NCBI GenBank assembly: GCA_900317885.1
Contig: ONIM01000020.1
Span: forward strand, 1-34,759
Length of the DNA: 34,759 bases
Source of the DNA: an uncultured Bacteroidales bacterium
GTDB lineage: Bacteria; Bacteroidota; Bacteroidia; Bacteroidales; Paludibacteraceae
Direction of reading: 5' to 3'
Shown here one piece after another: positions 24,160 to 33,300 of this stretch; position 1 is the stretch's first letter, and each line of letters opens with the position of its first letter. Made by a program: the position numbers and the translations under genes. The notes under the pieces were generated by a model. That model did not search any database. It saw nothing but the letters and a program-made list of their open reading frames with translations, and was not told the DNA's origin.

Positions 24160-25959
24160 GCTGCTTGCTATAGTACTCCTGTGCGCACTGAGCATTTCTG
24201 CCCAGCGCATCCCACGGAGATATATGACTTCATCGAGGAACTGACGACAGATGGAGTGATCTCTTCGAATGCGGCGGTCAAGCCTTATACGCGGGATGCG
24301 ATTGCCCGGATGTTAGCCGAGGCGCAGAGCAAAGACTCGTTGCTGAACAAAAGGCAGAAAGACGACCTGCAGTTTTACATGCAGGACTACGCGCTGGAGC
24401 TGGATACTCTCCCTGTTTATTATTCGTACGGGCACAGGCATGTGACGCAATGGATCACGCCGGTATCGAATCTGTCGCTGGCGGACCCGAGTCTGCATAT
24501 CCTGACGAAGAACAAGATCTTCAAGATGCGAATCCGTCCGATATTAGGCATGGATATCTATGCCGGCAAGAAAGGTATGATCACCAAGCGCTGGTACGGA
24601 GCGGAGATCCAGATGGATATCGCGCATCATTTGTCAATCTGGGGCTCTATCCGTGATAACAGTTGGAAAGGAACCGGGTATCTGAAGGATGCTTATTTTC
24701 CGACAGAATACGATAAGATTTACGGCGCAAGGCTGACGAAGCCCGGCTACCTGAATAACTTGCCGGGTGTGCAATACAAGGAGTCTAATTACGGAGGCGA
24801 CTTCTCGGATTCGAGAGGCGGTATATCGCTTTATGCGTGGTGGGGTAGTATCGGAGTGCAGCGTGAGCGGATCCAATGGGGCGATGCGCAACACGCGTCG
24901 AATATCCTCTCTGCGCACAATCCTGCGGTACCGATGGTGACGCTGCAGTTGACGCCGTGCAAATGGTTTCAGTTCGATTATTTCCATGCGTGGCTGCCAT
25001 CGAATGTGATGGACTCGACGTATTATTACTCGGAGCGCGAGCGCGAAGGCGTGACGCAGCGTGAATACCGGCCTGCCAACAAATTCATGGCAGCGAACAT
25101 GTTTACGTTCATGCCGATTAAATATATTCAGTTCTCCATCGGAAACTCGATTGTTTATGCGGAAAGGAATGTGCAGGCTGCATATTTCATCCCGATAGCG
25201 TTCTTCAAATCGCTGGATCATCTGATGACCAAAGGCTTGGGCTCGGAGAATCAGAACAGCCAGGCCTTTGCGACCATCACCGTGCGCCCGACAGACCATT
25301 TGCGGTTGTACGGTTCGTTCTTCCTGGATGAGTTTAAGTTTGCCCGTTTGAAGAAATCCAACCCCGAACACAACCCTGTATCTTATCTGGTGGGCTTTAA
25401 TTGGAGCGGTTGGCCGGTAAAAGGTCTGTCGCTTCGCGGGGAGTTTATGCGAAGCTATATTGCTTGCTATACGCATTCGATTGCGGTACTGGATTACACG
25501 TCCAACTCCTATAAGATGGGGCACTATATGGGCGATAACTCTCAATCGATATTTGTAGAGTTGGCATATCGTCCGGTTCGTGGATTGAGGCTGGTTCTGA
25601 ATTATACGAATGACACAAAATATAATTCGTATGATTATATTCGCAAAAATATCGGAGCGATTATTGCCCAGAAACCGTTTGCAGAGAAGATCTGGCGGAA
25701 TGACGAGATCAATTTCCGGGCGGTGTATGAGGTATTCAATAACTGCTATGCACATGTGGACTTTAGTTATAATAACACGCGCGCGTACGCTCCGAAGTCA
25801 GCCCGTGTAGCCGGAGAAGACCGCGGATGGAATGCCGATGGCACTTCTCAGGAGTTGAGCGGCGATGCACTTGTGAACTATTATTTGAACAAATATACCC
25901 CCGTTTATCTGCAAGGCAAGAATTTTACGGTGACTTGTGGATTGAGCTTTGGATTTTAA
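24149..25959 (+). CDS. Wzi-like outer-membrane beta-barrel protein with apparent frameshift near codon 21
   Basis: The ATG at 24149, inside the end of ompH, encodes a clear signal peptide (MRSKLLAIVLLCALSISAQ) but that frame loses the protein after RIP. The mature protein continues in another frame as TEIYDFIEELTTDGVISSNAAVKPYTRD. One extra base in the run at 24211-24213 (CCC) would join them as SAQRIPTEIYDFIEEL, giving about 603 aa. The body has Wzi-family features: WGSIGVQRERIQWGD, a long aromatic-rich barrel (FDYFHAWLPSNVMDS, ENQNSQAFATITVRP) and a terminal Phe (CGLSFGF) typical of barrel insertion. Wzi anchors capsule polysaccharide at the surface. Without the extra base the longest frame starts at GTG 24181 and lacks a signal peptide. 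Confidence 0.8.
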
Positions 25960-25967
25960 CGGAATAA

Positions 25968-25991
25968 CGTAATATCGAAATATCGAAAACA
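25968..25991 (+). repeat. Octamer-period spacer before the oadA-like gene
   Basis: CGTAATAT, CGAAATAT and CGAAAACA occur in tandem in the 40-bp gap, 9 bp before the ATG. The words match those across the TPR gene start. Confidence 0.75.
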
Positions 25992-25999
25992 ATCATTAT

Positions 26000-27673
26000 A
26001 TGAAAAAAGAAATTCAATTCTCCCTTGTCTATCGCGACATGTGGCAGAGTAGTGGAAAGTACGTGCCGCGTAGAGACCAGTTGGCGAAGATAGCGCCGGT
26101 GATTATCGATATGGGCTGTTTTGACCGTGTTGAGACCAACGGCGGTGCGAGTGAACAAGTGAACCTGTTGTACGGCGAGAACCCGAACTTAGCGGTTCGT
26201 ACGTTCTGCAAGCCGTTCAACGAGGCAGGAATCAAGACCCACATGCTGGATCGCGGTCTGAACGCATTGCGCATGAATCCTGTGCCGGCTGATGTGCGTC
26301 AGTTGATGTACAAAGTGAAGCACGCGCAGGGAACGGATATTACCCGAATCTTCTGCGGTCTGAACGATCCGCGCAATATTATTCCGTCTATCAAATGGGC
26401 GAAAGAGGCCGGTATGACTGCGCAGGCTACGATGTGTATCACCTATTCGAAAGTGCACACGGCGGAGTATTATATCAACCTCGCGGAGCAGCTGATCGAA
26501 GGCGGCGCACAGGAGCTCTGCCTCAAAGACATGGCAGGTATCGGTCGTCCGGCTATGCTCGGAACGATTGTAGCAGCGATCAAAGAGAAACATCCGGATA
26601 TCATCATTCAATACCACGGACATACAGGTCCGGGCTTTAGTGTAGCGTCGATGTTAGAGGTGGCGAAAGCCGGCGGCGATGTGTTGGACGTAGCGATGGA
26701 ACCGCTCTCTTGGGGTAAAGTACACCCGGATGTGATTACCATTCAGGCGATGCTCAAAGACGCAGGCTTCCTGGTAAAAGACATCAATATGAAGGCCTAT
26801 ATGGAGGCGCGCAGTCTGACGCAGTCCTTCATCGATGATTTCCTCGGTTACTGGATTGATCCGAAGAACGCGTTGATGACTTCGCTGCTTGTGGGATGCG
26901 GTCTGCCGGGAGGTATGATGGGTTCGCTGATGGCGGATCTCAAAGGTATGCACGCAGCTATCAACGCCAACCTCAAGAAGAAAGGCGAGAAAGAGTTGAG
27001 CGAGGATGAGTTGCTGGTACAACTCTTCGATGAGGTACAACGCATCTGGCCGATGCTCGGTACGCCGTGCTTGGTAACGCCGTTCAGCCAGTATGTGAAG
27101 AACGCTGCGCTGATGAACCTCTTCAGCCGCTCGATGGGCGAGAAAGACTTTACGAGAATGGATCCCGCTATGTGGGGTATGATTTTGGGTAAGAGCGGTA
27201 AGTTGCCGGGCAAGTTAGCGCCTGAGATCATCGAACTCGCCAAAGAGAAAGGCTTCGAGTTCTATACTGATGATCCGCAGAAACTCTATCCGAACGTCCT
27301 GCCGCAGTACATCCAAGAGATGAAAGAACTCGGCTGGGATAGGGGACAAAACGACGAGGAGTTGTTTGAGTTCGCTATGCACGACAAACAATACCGCGAG
27401 TTCAAGTCCGGCATCGCCAAAGAGCAGTTCAACAAGGATCTGGCAGAAAGGATGCAGAAGGCCGGTAAAGAAGTACCGGAGAACCTGCGGAAATACCTGG
27501 CTAAGGGACAAAGTGACCAAGTACCAAGTACCAAGGGAGCTTCCGAGGATGAGATGGCAGCCGTAGCGATGGCGTTGCATCTGGCGCAAGGTAAGCAGCA
27601 TAAAGAGGGAATTATCGAGTTGCCGAACGTACATTCGACCGCTTGGAATAATAAGTATTATACGCTTAAATAA
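26000..27673 (+). CDS. Oxaloacetate decarboxylase alpha/pyruvate carboxylase subunit B-like carboxyltransferase
   Basis: A 557-aa TIM-barrel carboxyltransferase. RDMWQSSGKYVPRRDQL (12-28) corresponds to the metal-site region, K176 in LCLKDMAGIGRP is the carboxylated lysine, and H206/H208 in YHGHTGPGF bind metal. GLPGGMMGSLMADL and TPFSQYVKNAALMN match the PYC/OadA conserved domain. No biotinyl domain (no MKM site) is present, so a separate biotin carrier would be required. After about residue 485 a Gln/Ser/Pro linker is followed by EDEMAAVAMALHLAQGKQHKEGIIELP and STAWNNKYY, a tail resembling the soluble end of OadG-type subunits. The likely role is oxaloacetate/pyruvate interconversion, perhaps Na+-coupled. 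Confidence 0.85.
   Translation: MKKEIQFSLVYRDMWQSSGKYVPRRDQLAKIAPVIIDMGCFDRVETNGGASEQVNLLYGENPNLAVRTFCKPFNEAGIKTHMLDRGLNALRMNPVPADVRQLMYKVKHAQGTDITRIFCGLNDPRNIIPSIKWAKEAGMTAQATMCITYSKVHTAEYYINLAEQLIEGGAQELCLKDMAGIGRPAMLGTIVAAIKEKHPDIIIQYHGHTGPGFSVASMLEVAKAGGDVLDVAMEPLSWGKVHPDVITIQAMLKDAGFLVKDINMKAYMEARSLTQSFIDDFLGYWIDPKNALMTSLLVGCGLPGGMMGSLMADLKGMHAAINANLKKKGEKELSEDELLVQLFDEVQRIWPMLGTPCLVTPFSQYVKNAALMNLFSRSMGEKDFTRMDPAMWGMILGKSGKLPGKLAPEIIELAKEKGFEFYTDDPQKLYPNVLPQYIQEMKELGWDRGQNDEELFEFAMHDKQYREFKSGIAKEQFNKDLAERMQKAGKEVPENLRKYLAKGQSDQVPSTKGASEDEMAAVAMALHLAQGKQHKEGIIELPNVHSTAWNNKYYTLK
27514..27534 (+). repeat. Three tandem heptamers in the oadA-like linker
   Basis: TGACCAA, GTACCAA and GTACCAA encode part of the linker (GQSDQVPSTKG) between the catalytic body and the C-terminal tail. 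A loss or gain of one unit would shift the frame. Confidence 0.85.
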
Positions 27674-27685
27674 AACTTTACAAAT

Positions 27686-28765
27686 ATGAAAAAGTACAAC
27701 TTTAATGCAGGACCATCGATCCTGCCGCAAGAGGTAATCAAACAGACGGCTGATGCCGTTATGGATTTTCAGGGCGAGGGGCTTTCTATCTTGGAGATTT
27801 CTCACCGCGCCAAGTATTTCCAACCCGTTATGGACGAAGCGGAAGCCCTGATGAAAGAGCTTCTGAATGTGCCTGAGGGCTATCGTGTACTGTTCTTGGG
27901 TGGCGGCGCGAGCCTGCAGTTCTGCATGGTTCCGTTTAACCTGCTGGAGAAGAAAGCAGCGTATCTGAACACCGGTGTTTGGTCCAAGAAAGCACTCAAA
28001 GAGGCAAAAGGTTTCGGTGAGGCCGTAGAAGTAGCCGCTTCAACGGATTCCATTCCGACGGATTATGAGATTCCGCAGGACGCAGATTATTTCCATATCA
28101 CGACCAACAATACCATCTTCGGAACCGAGATTAACGACGAGAAACTCGCAGAGATCTACAAGAAAAAAGGCAATGTACCTTTGGTAGCCGATATGAGTTC
28201 AGATATCCTGAGTCGTCCGATTGATGTAAGTCAGTATGATATCATCTACGGCGGTGCGCAGAAGAACCTGGCTCCGGCAGGTGTGACGTTCGTGATCATT
28301 AAAGAGAGCTGCTTGGGCAAAGTAAGCCGTTATATCCCGACGATGCTGAACTACCAGACGCATATCGAGGGTGGCTCGATGTTCAACACGCCTCCTGTAC
28401 TGCCGGTTTATACGGCGCTGCTGACGCTTCGTTGGCTCAAAGCAAACGGCGGTGTGAAGTGGATTGAGGCGCGCAACAAAGCAAAAGCGGAGTTGCTGTA
28501 CAAGTGTCTGGATGAGTCGAAACTGTTCATGCCGACGATTAGCAAGAAAGAGGATCGCAGCCGCATGAATATCTGCTTCGTCTTCAAGCCGGGCTACGAG
28601 GAGCTGCAAGACGACTTCTTCAAGTTCGCTACCGCTAAAGGCATGGTAGGTATCAAGGGGCACCGTCTGGTAGGCGGTTTCCGCGCGTCCTGCTATAACG
28701 CTATGGACCTTGAGGGCGTACAGGCTCTGGTAGATTGCATTAAAGAATACGAGAAATTACACTAA
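27686..28765 (+). CDS. serC: Phosphoserine aminotransferase
   Basis: A 359-aa PLP enzyme making 3-phosphoserine from 3-phosphohydroxypyruvate and glutamate. It begins [13 protein letters not shown]. The phosphate-binding [10 protein letters not shown] is at 72-81, and K193 in [13 protein letters not shown] is the PLP lysine. The length is normal and the C-terminus ([18 protein letters not shown]) is conserved. It is followed by serA, which makes its substrate, across an 87-bp gap rich in inverted repeats. Confidence 0.97.
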   Translation: MKKYNFNAGPSILPQEVIKQTADAVMDFQGEGLSILEISHRAKYFQPVMDEAEALMKELLNVPEGYRVLFLGGGASLQFCMVPFNLLEKKAAYLNTGVWSKKALKEAKGFGEAVEVAASTDSIPTDYEIPQDADYFHITTNNTIFGTEINDEKLAEIYKKKGNVPLVADMSSDILSRPIDVSQYDIIYGGAQKNLAPAGVTFVIIKESCLGKVSRYIPTMLNYQTHIEGGSMFNTPPVLPVYTALLTLRWLKANGGVKWIEARNKAKAELLYKCLDESKLFMPTISKKEDRSRMNICFVFKPGYEELQDDFFKFATAKGMVGIKGHRLVGGFRASCYNAMDLEGVQALVDCIKEYEKLH

Positions 28766-28767
28766 TT

Positions 28768-28794
28768 ATGAAGGTTCGTGCTAGTCGAGTGTAA
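28768..28794 (+). other. Possible 8-codon leader ORF in the serC-serA gap
   Basis: ATG AAG GTT CGT GCT AGT CGA GTG TAA starts 2 bp after the serC stop. Its first bases (ATTATGAAGGT) resemble the true serA start (ATTATGAAAGT), so it may be a duplicated start region rather than a functional leader. It ends inside the first hairpin. Confidence 0.3.
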
Positions 28795-28813
28795 GCTCGC
28801 TTACACTACTCGA
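28785..28813 (+). promoter_or_regulatory. Stem-loop in the serC-serA gap
   Basis: AGTGTAAGC and GCTTACACT form perfect 9-bp arms around TC; TCG and CGA extend the stem after a 3-base bulge. No T-run follows. It may act in RNA processing or differential expression of serC and serA. Confidence 0.7.
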
Positions 28814-28830
28814 TGACGCCGAAGCTCCAA

Positions 28831-28852
28831 AATTTAAAACGAGTTTTAAATT
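28831..28852 (+). promoter_or_regulatory. Perfect inverted repeat abutting the serA start codon
   Basis: AATTTAAAAC, GA, GTTTTAAATT: 10-bp perfect arms ending one base before the serA ATG (28853). In mRNA it would place the initiation region next to a hairpin; in DNA it could be an operator. Confidence 0.85.
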
Positions 28853-29773
28853 ATGAAAGTACTTGTAGCAACAGAAAAACCTTTTGCGAAAATAGCCGTG
28901 GACGGCATTCGCGAGGTGGTAGAGAGTGCAGGGTATGCACTCGCTCTCTTGGAGAAATATACAGACAAACAGCAGTTGCTGGACGCTGTAGCAGATGCTG
29001 ACGCGCTCATCATCCGTTCGGATGTGGTGGACGCTGCGGTGTTGGATGCAGCCAAGCAACTGAAGATTGTCGTTCGTGCCGGAGCCGGGTATGACAACAT
29101 CGATCTGGAGGCGGCTACAGCGCACAAAGTGGTAGCTATGAATACTCCGGGTCAAAACAGCAACGCCGTTGCCGAATTGGCTTTAGGATTGATGGTATAT
29201 GCCGTTCGCAATTTCTATAACGGTACTTCAGGAACGGAATTGAAAGGCAAGAAACTGGGTATTCATGCCTTCGGAAACGTGGGTCGTAACGTAGCTCGCA
29301 TTGCGCAGGGCTTCGGAATGGATGTTTATGCGTACGATGCGTATTGCCCGGATGAGGCGATGGTAGCCGCTAACGTGAAGCCGGTTCATAGTGCCGAGGA
29401 GTTGTATAAGACTTGCGACATCGTGAGTCTGCATATCCCGGCCACGGCAGAGACCAAGAGCAGCATCAATCATGATCTTGTGAACCTCATGCCGAAAGGC
29501 GGTATTCTCGTCAATACGGCACGCAAAGAGGTCATCGATGAGGAAGGTCTGATTGCCCTGATGCAAGAACGTACCGATCTGAAGTACATGACGGATATCA
29601 TGCCGGTTGCGGACGCGAAGTTCCGTACACTCTTTGAGGGGCGCTATTTTGCAACGCCGAAGAAGATGGGTGCGCAGACCGCTGAAGCCAACATCAATGC
29701 CGGAATCGCAGCTGCGAAGCAGATTGTGGACTTCATCCAGAACGGCAATACCCGTTTCCAAGTAAATAAATGA
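28853..29773 (+). CDS. serA: D-3-phosphoglycerate dehydrogenase, short form without ACT domain
   Basis: A 306-aa NAD-dependent dehydrogenase starting the serine pathway. VVRAGAGYDNID (73-84) and NTARKEVID with catalytic R224 are present. The nucleotide motif is GIHAFGNVGR (136-145), where the first Gly of GxGxxG is Ala, as I recall for Bacteroidales. The usual catalytic His of the TPHIGA motif is replaced by Lys (TPKKMGA, K270). No C-terminal regulatory domain follows, so serine feedback through ACT is absent. The stop overlaps the next gene by 4 bp (ATGA). Confidence 0.95.
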   Translation: MKVLVATEKPFAKIAVDGIREVVESAGYALALLEKYTDKQQLLDAVADADALIIRSDVVDAAVLDAAKQLKIVVRAGAGYDNIDLEAATAHKVVAMNTPGQNSNAVAELALGLMVYAVRNFYNGTSGTELKGKKLGIHAFGNVGRNVARIAQGFGMDVYAYDAYCPDEAMVAANVKPVHSAEELYKTCDIVSLHIPATAETKSSINHDLVNLMPKGGILVNTARKEVIDEEGLIALMQERTDLKYMTDIMPVADAKFRTLFEGRYFATPKKMGAQTAEANINAGIAAAKQIVDFIQNGNTRFQVNK

Positions 29774-31095
29774 GGAAAAGACTTATTTTCATAATGACGC
29801 TTCTTCTGGCTCTTCCATTTGGAGGAGCCGGGAGTGGCAGTCTTTGGGCTTTGCCTATTGAATGCACCGGTGCTACGCAGGTAGTGAACGGAAACGATAC
29901 GCTTTTCTTCTTTAGCGGTTCTATCGATATTACCTCCAAATGGGGCGAGGTTGATTGGCATAGTATTGAGACCGGGGAAGTAGAGACGAATATCGAGACC
30001 CAGTATAATTTGGACGAAGGAGGGTATTATATCCAAAAAGGCAGCATGATTTCTGAGCCTTTTTATGTGTTTCATTATTCCGAGCCTTCGGATTTGGAGC
30101 TTTCGGCTGAGACGGAATGCGGTTCTACTATCTTGCGTCTGAAAGGCGATACTAAGCCCTATGTGTATACGCGTCAGGATGGTTCGCAAGGTTCGTATGC
30201 GCGCGCGTGTACCATAGATTATAATGCGCTCGCATGGAATACGGAGGAGTGGGTAGATTCGGCAGCCACAATGACTTCAACGCTTCGGCCTGCTTTTCAT
30301 CTGCCGGCACTCTATGGTTCGACGCCTATTAAATTATGCTATGATCTGGCTATCCGTGAGGCATTAGGGAAGGATTCCGCATGTATAGAGATTGACGTTC
30401 CGATAGATAGTATCAAGGCTGTCAATATGCAACTCATGTCGTTGGCGACGACCCGCGGCAAAGAAGGCGAGAAATCCAATGAACGCAACCGTCCGATTTC
30501 TCAGGAGTTGATTGCTTCGTCGGAATACAGTGGTCCGTTGGAGGTGGCTTTTTATTCGAATCCCACGCCGGCTGCGCAATTCTATAAATGGTCGATCTAT
30601 CATTCTACGGAACTGATAGTTACGCGTAATGACAAAGATATACGTTATGTCTTTACCGAACCGGGTTCGTACCGCGTTGTTTGCTCGGTGAATAATGCTA
30701 CTTGTGCGTCCGATTCGATGGAGGTGACGGTAGCAATCGCGGAGTCGTATCTGGCGGTACCGAACGTGTTTACACCTAATGGTGACGGCAAGAACGATGA
30801 GTTCCGCGTGGCGTACAGGTCTCTTCGGGATTTCCATATATGGGTTTATAACCGATGGGGCAAATTAGTATATGAATCGACCGACCCGGCAAAAGGGTGG
30901 GATGGTAACATCAACGGCCGTCCGGCAGCAGAAGGTGCGTATTTCTATGTCGTACGGGCTATGGGTACCGATGCTGACAAGAATGCGTCCTTTATGATGA
31001 AGGCTTCGTACAACAAGAAGAAACTCAACGCCGATGAGTCTGTCTTAGGCATTTATCAGATGTCCGGCGACATCAATCTTCTCCGGGGGAAATAA
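29770..31095 (+). CDS. Surface protein with gliding-motility (CHU_C) C-terminal domain
   Basis: A 441-aa protein with a signal peptide (MRKRLIFIMTLLLALP..., cleavage near SLWA|LPI). A unique N-terminal region follows with several cysteines, then a PKD-like segment (FYKWSIYHSTELIVTRNDKDIRYVFTEPGSYRVVCSV). It ends with a CHU_C domain: YLAVPNVFTPNGDGKNDEFRV, WVYNRWGKLVYES, GWDGNINGRPAAEGAYFYVV. CHU_C domains are type B sorting signals for the type IX secretion system, so it is likely exported to the cell surface. PorE in this window is a machinery component for such cargo. Start overlap with serA suggests coupling, though the functions are unrelated. Confidence 0.87.
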   Translation: MRKRLIFIMTLLLALPFGGAGSGSLWALPIECTGATQVVNGNDTLFFFSGSIDITSKWGEVDWHSIETGEVETNIETQYNLDEGGYYIQKGSMISEPFYVFHYSEPSDLELSAETECGSTILRLKGDTKPYVYTRQDGSQGSYARACTIDYNALAWNTEEWVDSAATMTSTLRPAFHLPALYGSTPIKLCYDLAIREALGKDSACIEIDVPIDSIKAVNMQLMSLATTRGKEGEKSNERNRPISQELIASSEYSGPLEVAFYSNPTPAAQFYKWSIYHSTELIVTRNDKDIRYVFTEPGSYRVVCSVNNATCASDSMEVTVAIAESYLAVPNVFTPNGDGKNDEFRVAYRSLRDFHIWVYNRWGKLVYESTDPAKGWDGNINGRPAAEGAYFYVVRAMGTDADKNASFMMKASYNKKKLNADESVLGIYQMSGDINLLRGK

Positions 31096-31109
31096 TATTA
31101 ACTTCGGTA

Positions 31110-31141
31110 TATCGACAGACCGATATATCGACATATCGAAA
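31110..31141 (+). repeat. Four tandem octamers before dcp
   Basis: TATCGACA, GACCGATA, TATCGACA and TATCGAAA occur in tandem and end 6 bp before the dcp ATG at 31148. They share the ATATCGA word with the TPR and oadA-like junctions. Confidence 0.8.
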
Positions 31142-31147
31142 TTATCA

Positions 31148-33292
31148 ATGAGAAAATTACTGACTATGGCTCTTGCCACTACTGTTTTAGCAGCTACTGC
31201 TGCAACCAACCCGTTCTTCGACTATAAGAACTGGAAGACGCCGCATGGCACGTATCCCTTTAATGAGATTCATGCGGAGCACTATATGCCGGCTTTTGAG
31301 GAGGCATTCAAACAAGGTCTGAAGGATATTGACAACATCGTGAATAATCCCGCGGCCCCGACTTATGCCAACACTATCGAGGCGTATGAGGCTTCTGGAG
31401 AGTTGCTGACGGTAGTTGCCGGTTGTTTCTATAACCTTACCAGTGCAGAGACCAACGACACGCTGCAGCAGATTGAGATGGAGCTCTCTCCGAAATTGTC
31501 GGAATACTCCTCTACGATTCGTCTGAACGAGGGATTGTTCAAGCGTATCAAGGCGGTTTATGACCAGCGAGAGAAACTCAAACTGAACAAAGCACAGTAT
31601 AAGCTGCTGGAGGATATCTATGAGTCGTTTGCCAATAACGGCGCAAACCTGAGTCCTGAGGATAAGCAGACTTATCGCGAGTTGAGCGCCAAACTCAGTC
31701 AGCTGACCCTCCAATACGGTCAGAACGTCCTCAAGGCAACTAACGCCTGGACGATGCTTATTACCGACGAGGCGCTCTTGGCAGGTCTGAATGACGACAC
31801 CAAGGCTATGCTTCGTGTAAACGCTGAGAAGAAAGGACAGGAGGGATGGTTGCTGAACCTCAAACCGACGACTACCATCCCTGTGATGCAGGATATGGAC
31901 AACCGTGACATCCGTCGTGAGTTATATATGGCGAATGCCGGCAGATGTGTCGGAGGCGAGTTTGACAACACCGGCCTGATTGTGGAGATCGTGAATACGC
32001 GTCTGGCGCTCGCGAAACTCTTTGGCAAGAAGACATACGCGGAGAAATCGCTCTATAAGACCATGGCGGAGACGCCGGAGAATGTATATCGTCTCTTGGA
32101 TCAGCTGCGTGACGCCTATATGCCGGCTGCGCGCGAGGAAGTGAAAGAGTTAGAGGACTACGCTCATGCGCACGGTTTCTATGCGGCACATCTGCAGCCA
32201 TGGGACTTCAGCTATTATAGCAAGAAACTCAAACAGGAGAAATATGCTATCTCTGATGATGATCTGCGTCCGTATTTCGAGTTGGAGAATGTCAAGAAGG
32301 GTGTCTTCGGACTCGCAGAGAAACTCTATGGCCTGAAATTCAAGGAGAACAAGAAGATTCAGGTGTATAACCCTGAGGTGACGGCCTATGAGGTGTTTGA
32401 CGAGAAAGGTAAGTTCTTGGCGGTTTACTACGCAGATTTCCATCCGCGGGACGGCAAGCGTGGCGGCGCATGGATGAACGACTTCCAGCCGCAGTATATG
32501 AAGGGTAAGAAAGATCATCGTCCGCATATCGTGAACGTCATGAATTTCACCCGTCCGACGGCAGACAAACCGGCGCTCTTCACGTATGACGAGGTGCGTA
32601 CGTTCCTCCATGAGTTCGGTCATGGCCTGCATGGCATGCTGACTCGCTGCCAGTATGCTGCGCAGAGCGGTACTAATGTGCCGAGAGATTTTGTGGAGCT
32701 GCCGAGCCAGTTCAACGAGAACTTTATCGATGAGAAAGAGTTCCTGGATACTTTTGCAAAGCACTATAAGACAGGCGAGAGTCTGCCGCAGGAGTTGCTG
32801 GATAAGATGCATGCTTCGCAGACCTACCATGCTGCGTACGCTTGTGCGCGCCAGCTCAGCTTCGGCTATCTGGATATGGCATGGCATACCTTGGAGAAGC
32901 CGTTTGAGGTAAACGAGGCTATCGGAACCGTGGAGTCCGTTGTTCGTTTCAGCGATGAGGCAATGGAGCAGGTACAGGTTCTGCCGAACGTCCCCGGAAC
33001 GCAGATGTGCTGCGCGTTCACGCATATCTTCTCCGGCGGTTATGCCGCAGGTTACTATAGCTACAAGTGGTCTGAACTCCTCGACGCAGATGCCTTCTCT
33101 GTCTTCAAGGCTGCGCAAGCCAAGAACGGCTCTATTTTCGATAAGAAAGCCGCAAAGCGTTTCCGCGAGAACATCCTGGAGAAGGGTGGTACTGAAAAAG
33201 CGATGGATCTGTACAAACGTTTCCGTGGCGGCGAACCGACCATCAATGCCCTCCTTGAGCGCGACGGCATCAAAGCTGTAGAGATTAAGTAA
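31148..33292 (+). CDS. dcp: Exported M3 family peptidyl-dipeptidase (Dcp-like)
   Basis: A 714-aa zinc peptidase. The N-terminus (MRKLLTMALATTVLAATAAT) is a signal peptide, so a periplasmic place is expected. The zinc site is H488EFGH492 in FLHEFGHGLHGML with a downstream Glu in the NFIDEKEF region; AYACARQLSFGYLDMAWH and HIFSGGYAAGYYSYKWSELL are typical of M3 Dcp enzymes. They release C-terminal dipeptides from peptides. No terminator was seen after it; the next promoter lies 8 bp beyond its stop. Confidence 0.95.
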   Translation: MRKLLTMALATTVLAATAATNPFFDYKNWKTPHGTYPFNEIHAEHYMPAFEEAFKQGLKDIDNIVNNPAAPTYANTIEAYEASGELLTVVAGCFYNLTSAETNDTLQQIEMELSPKLSEYSSTIRLNEGLFKRIKAVYDQREKLKLNKAQYKLLEDIYESFANNGANLSPEDKQTYRELSAKLSQLTLQYGQNVLKATNAWTMLITDEALLAGLNDDTKAMLRVNAEKKGQEGWLLNLKPTTTIPVMQDMDNRDIRRELYMANAGRCVGGEFDNTGLIVEIVNTRLALAKLFGKKTYAEKSLYKTMAETPENVYRLLDQLRDAYMPAAREEVKELEDYAHAHGFYAAHLQPWDFSYYSKKLKQEKYAISDDDLRPYFELENVKKGVFGLAEKLYGLKFKENKKIQVYNPEVTAYEVFDEKGKFLAVYYADFHPRDGKRGGAWMNDFQPQYMKGKKDHRPHIVNVMNFTRPTADKPALFTYDEVRTFLHEFGHGLHGMLTRCQYAAQSGTNVPRDFVELPSQFNENFIDEKEFLDTFAKHYKTGESLPQELLDKMHASQTYHAAYACARQLSFGYLDMAWHTLEKPFEVNEAIGTVESVVRFSDEAMEQVQVLPNVPGTQMCCAFTHIFSGGYAAGYYSYKWSELLDADAFSVFKAAQAKNGSIFDKKAAKRFRENILEKGGTEKAMDLYKRFRGGEPTINALLERDGIKAVEIK

Positions 33293-33300
33293 TTTATTTG

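Noticed and set aside
24634-25755. 373-codon antisense ORF over the Wzi-like gene, and similar long antisense ORFs over hemW, the DUF1015 gene and dcp
   Set aside because: They mirror the codon pattern of the real genes, have Arg/His/Ile-rich composition and no recognisable motifs.
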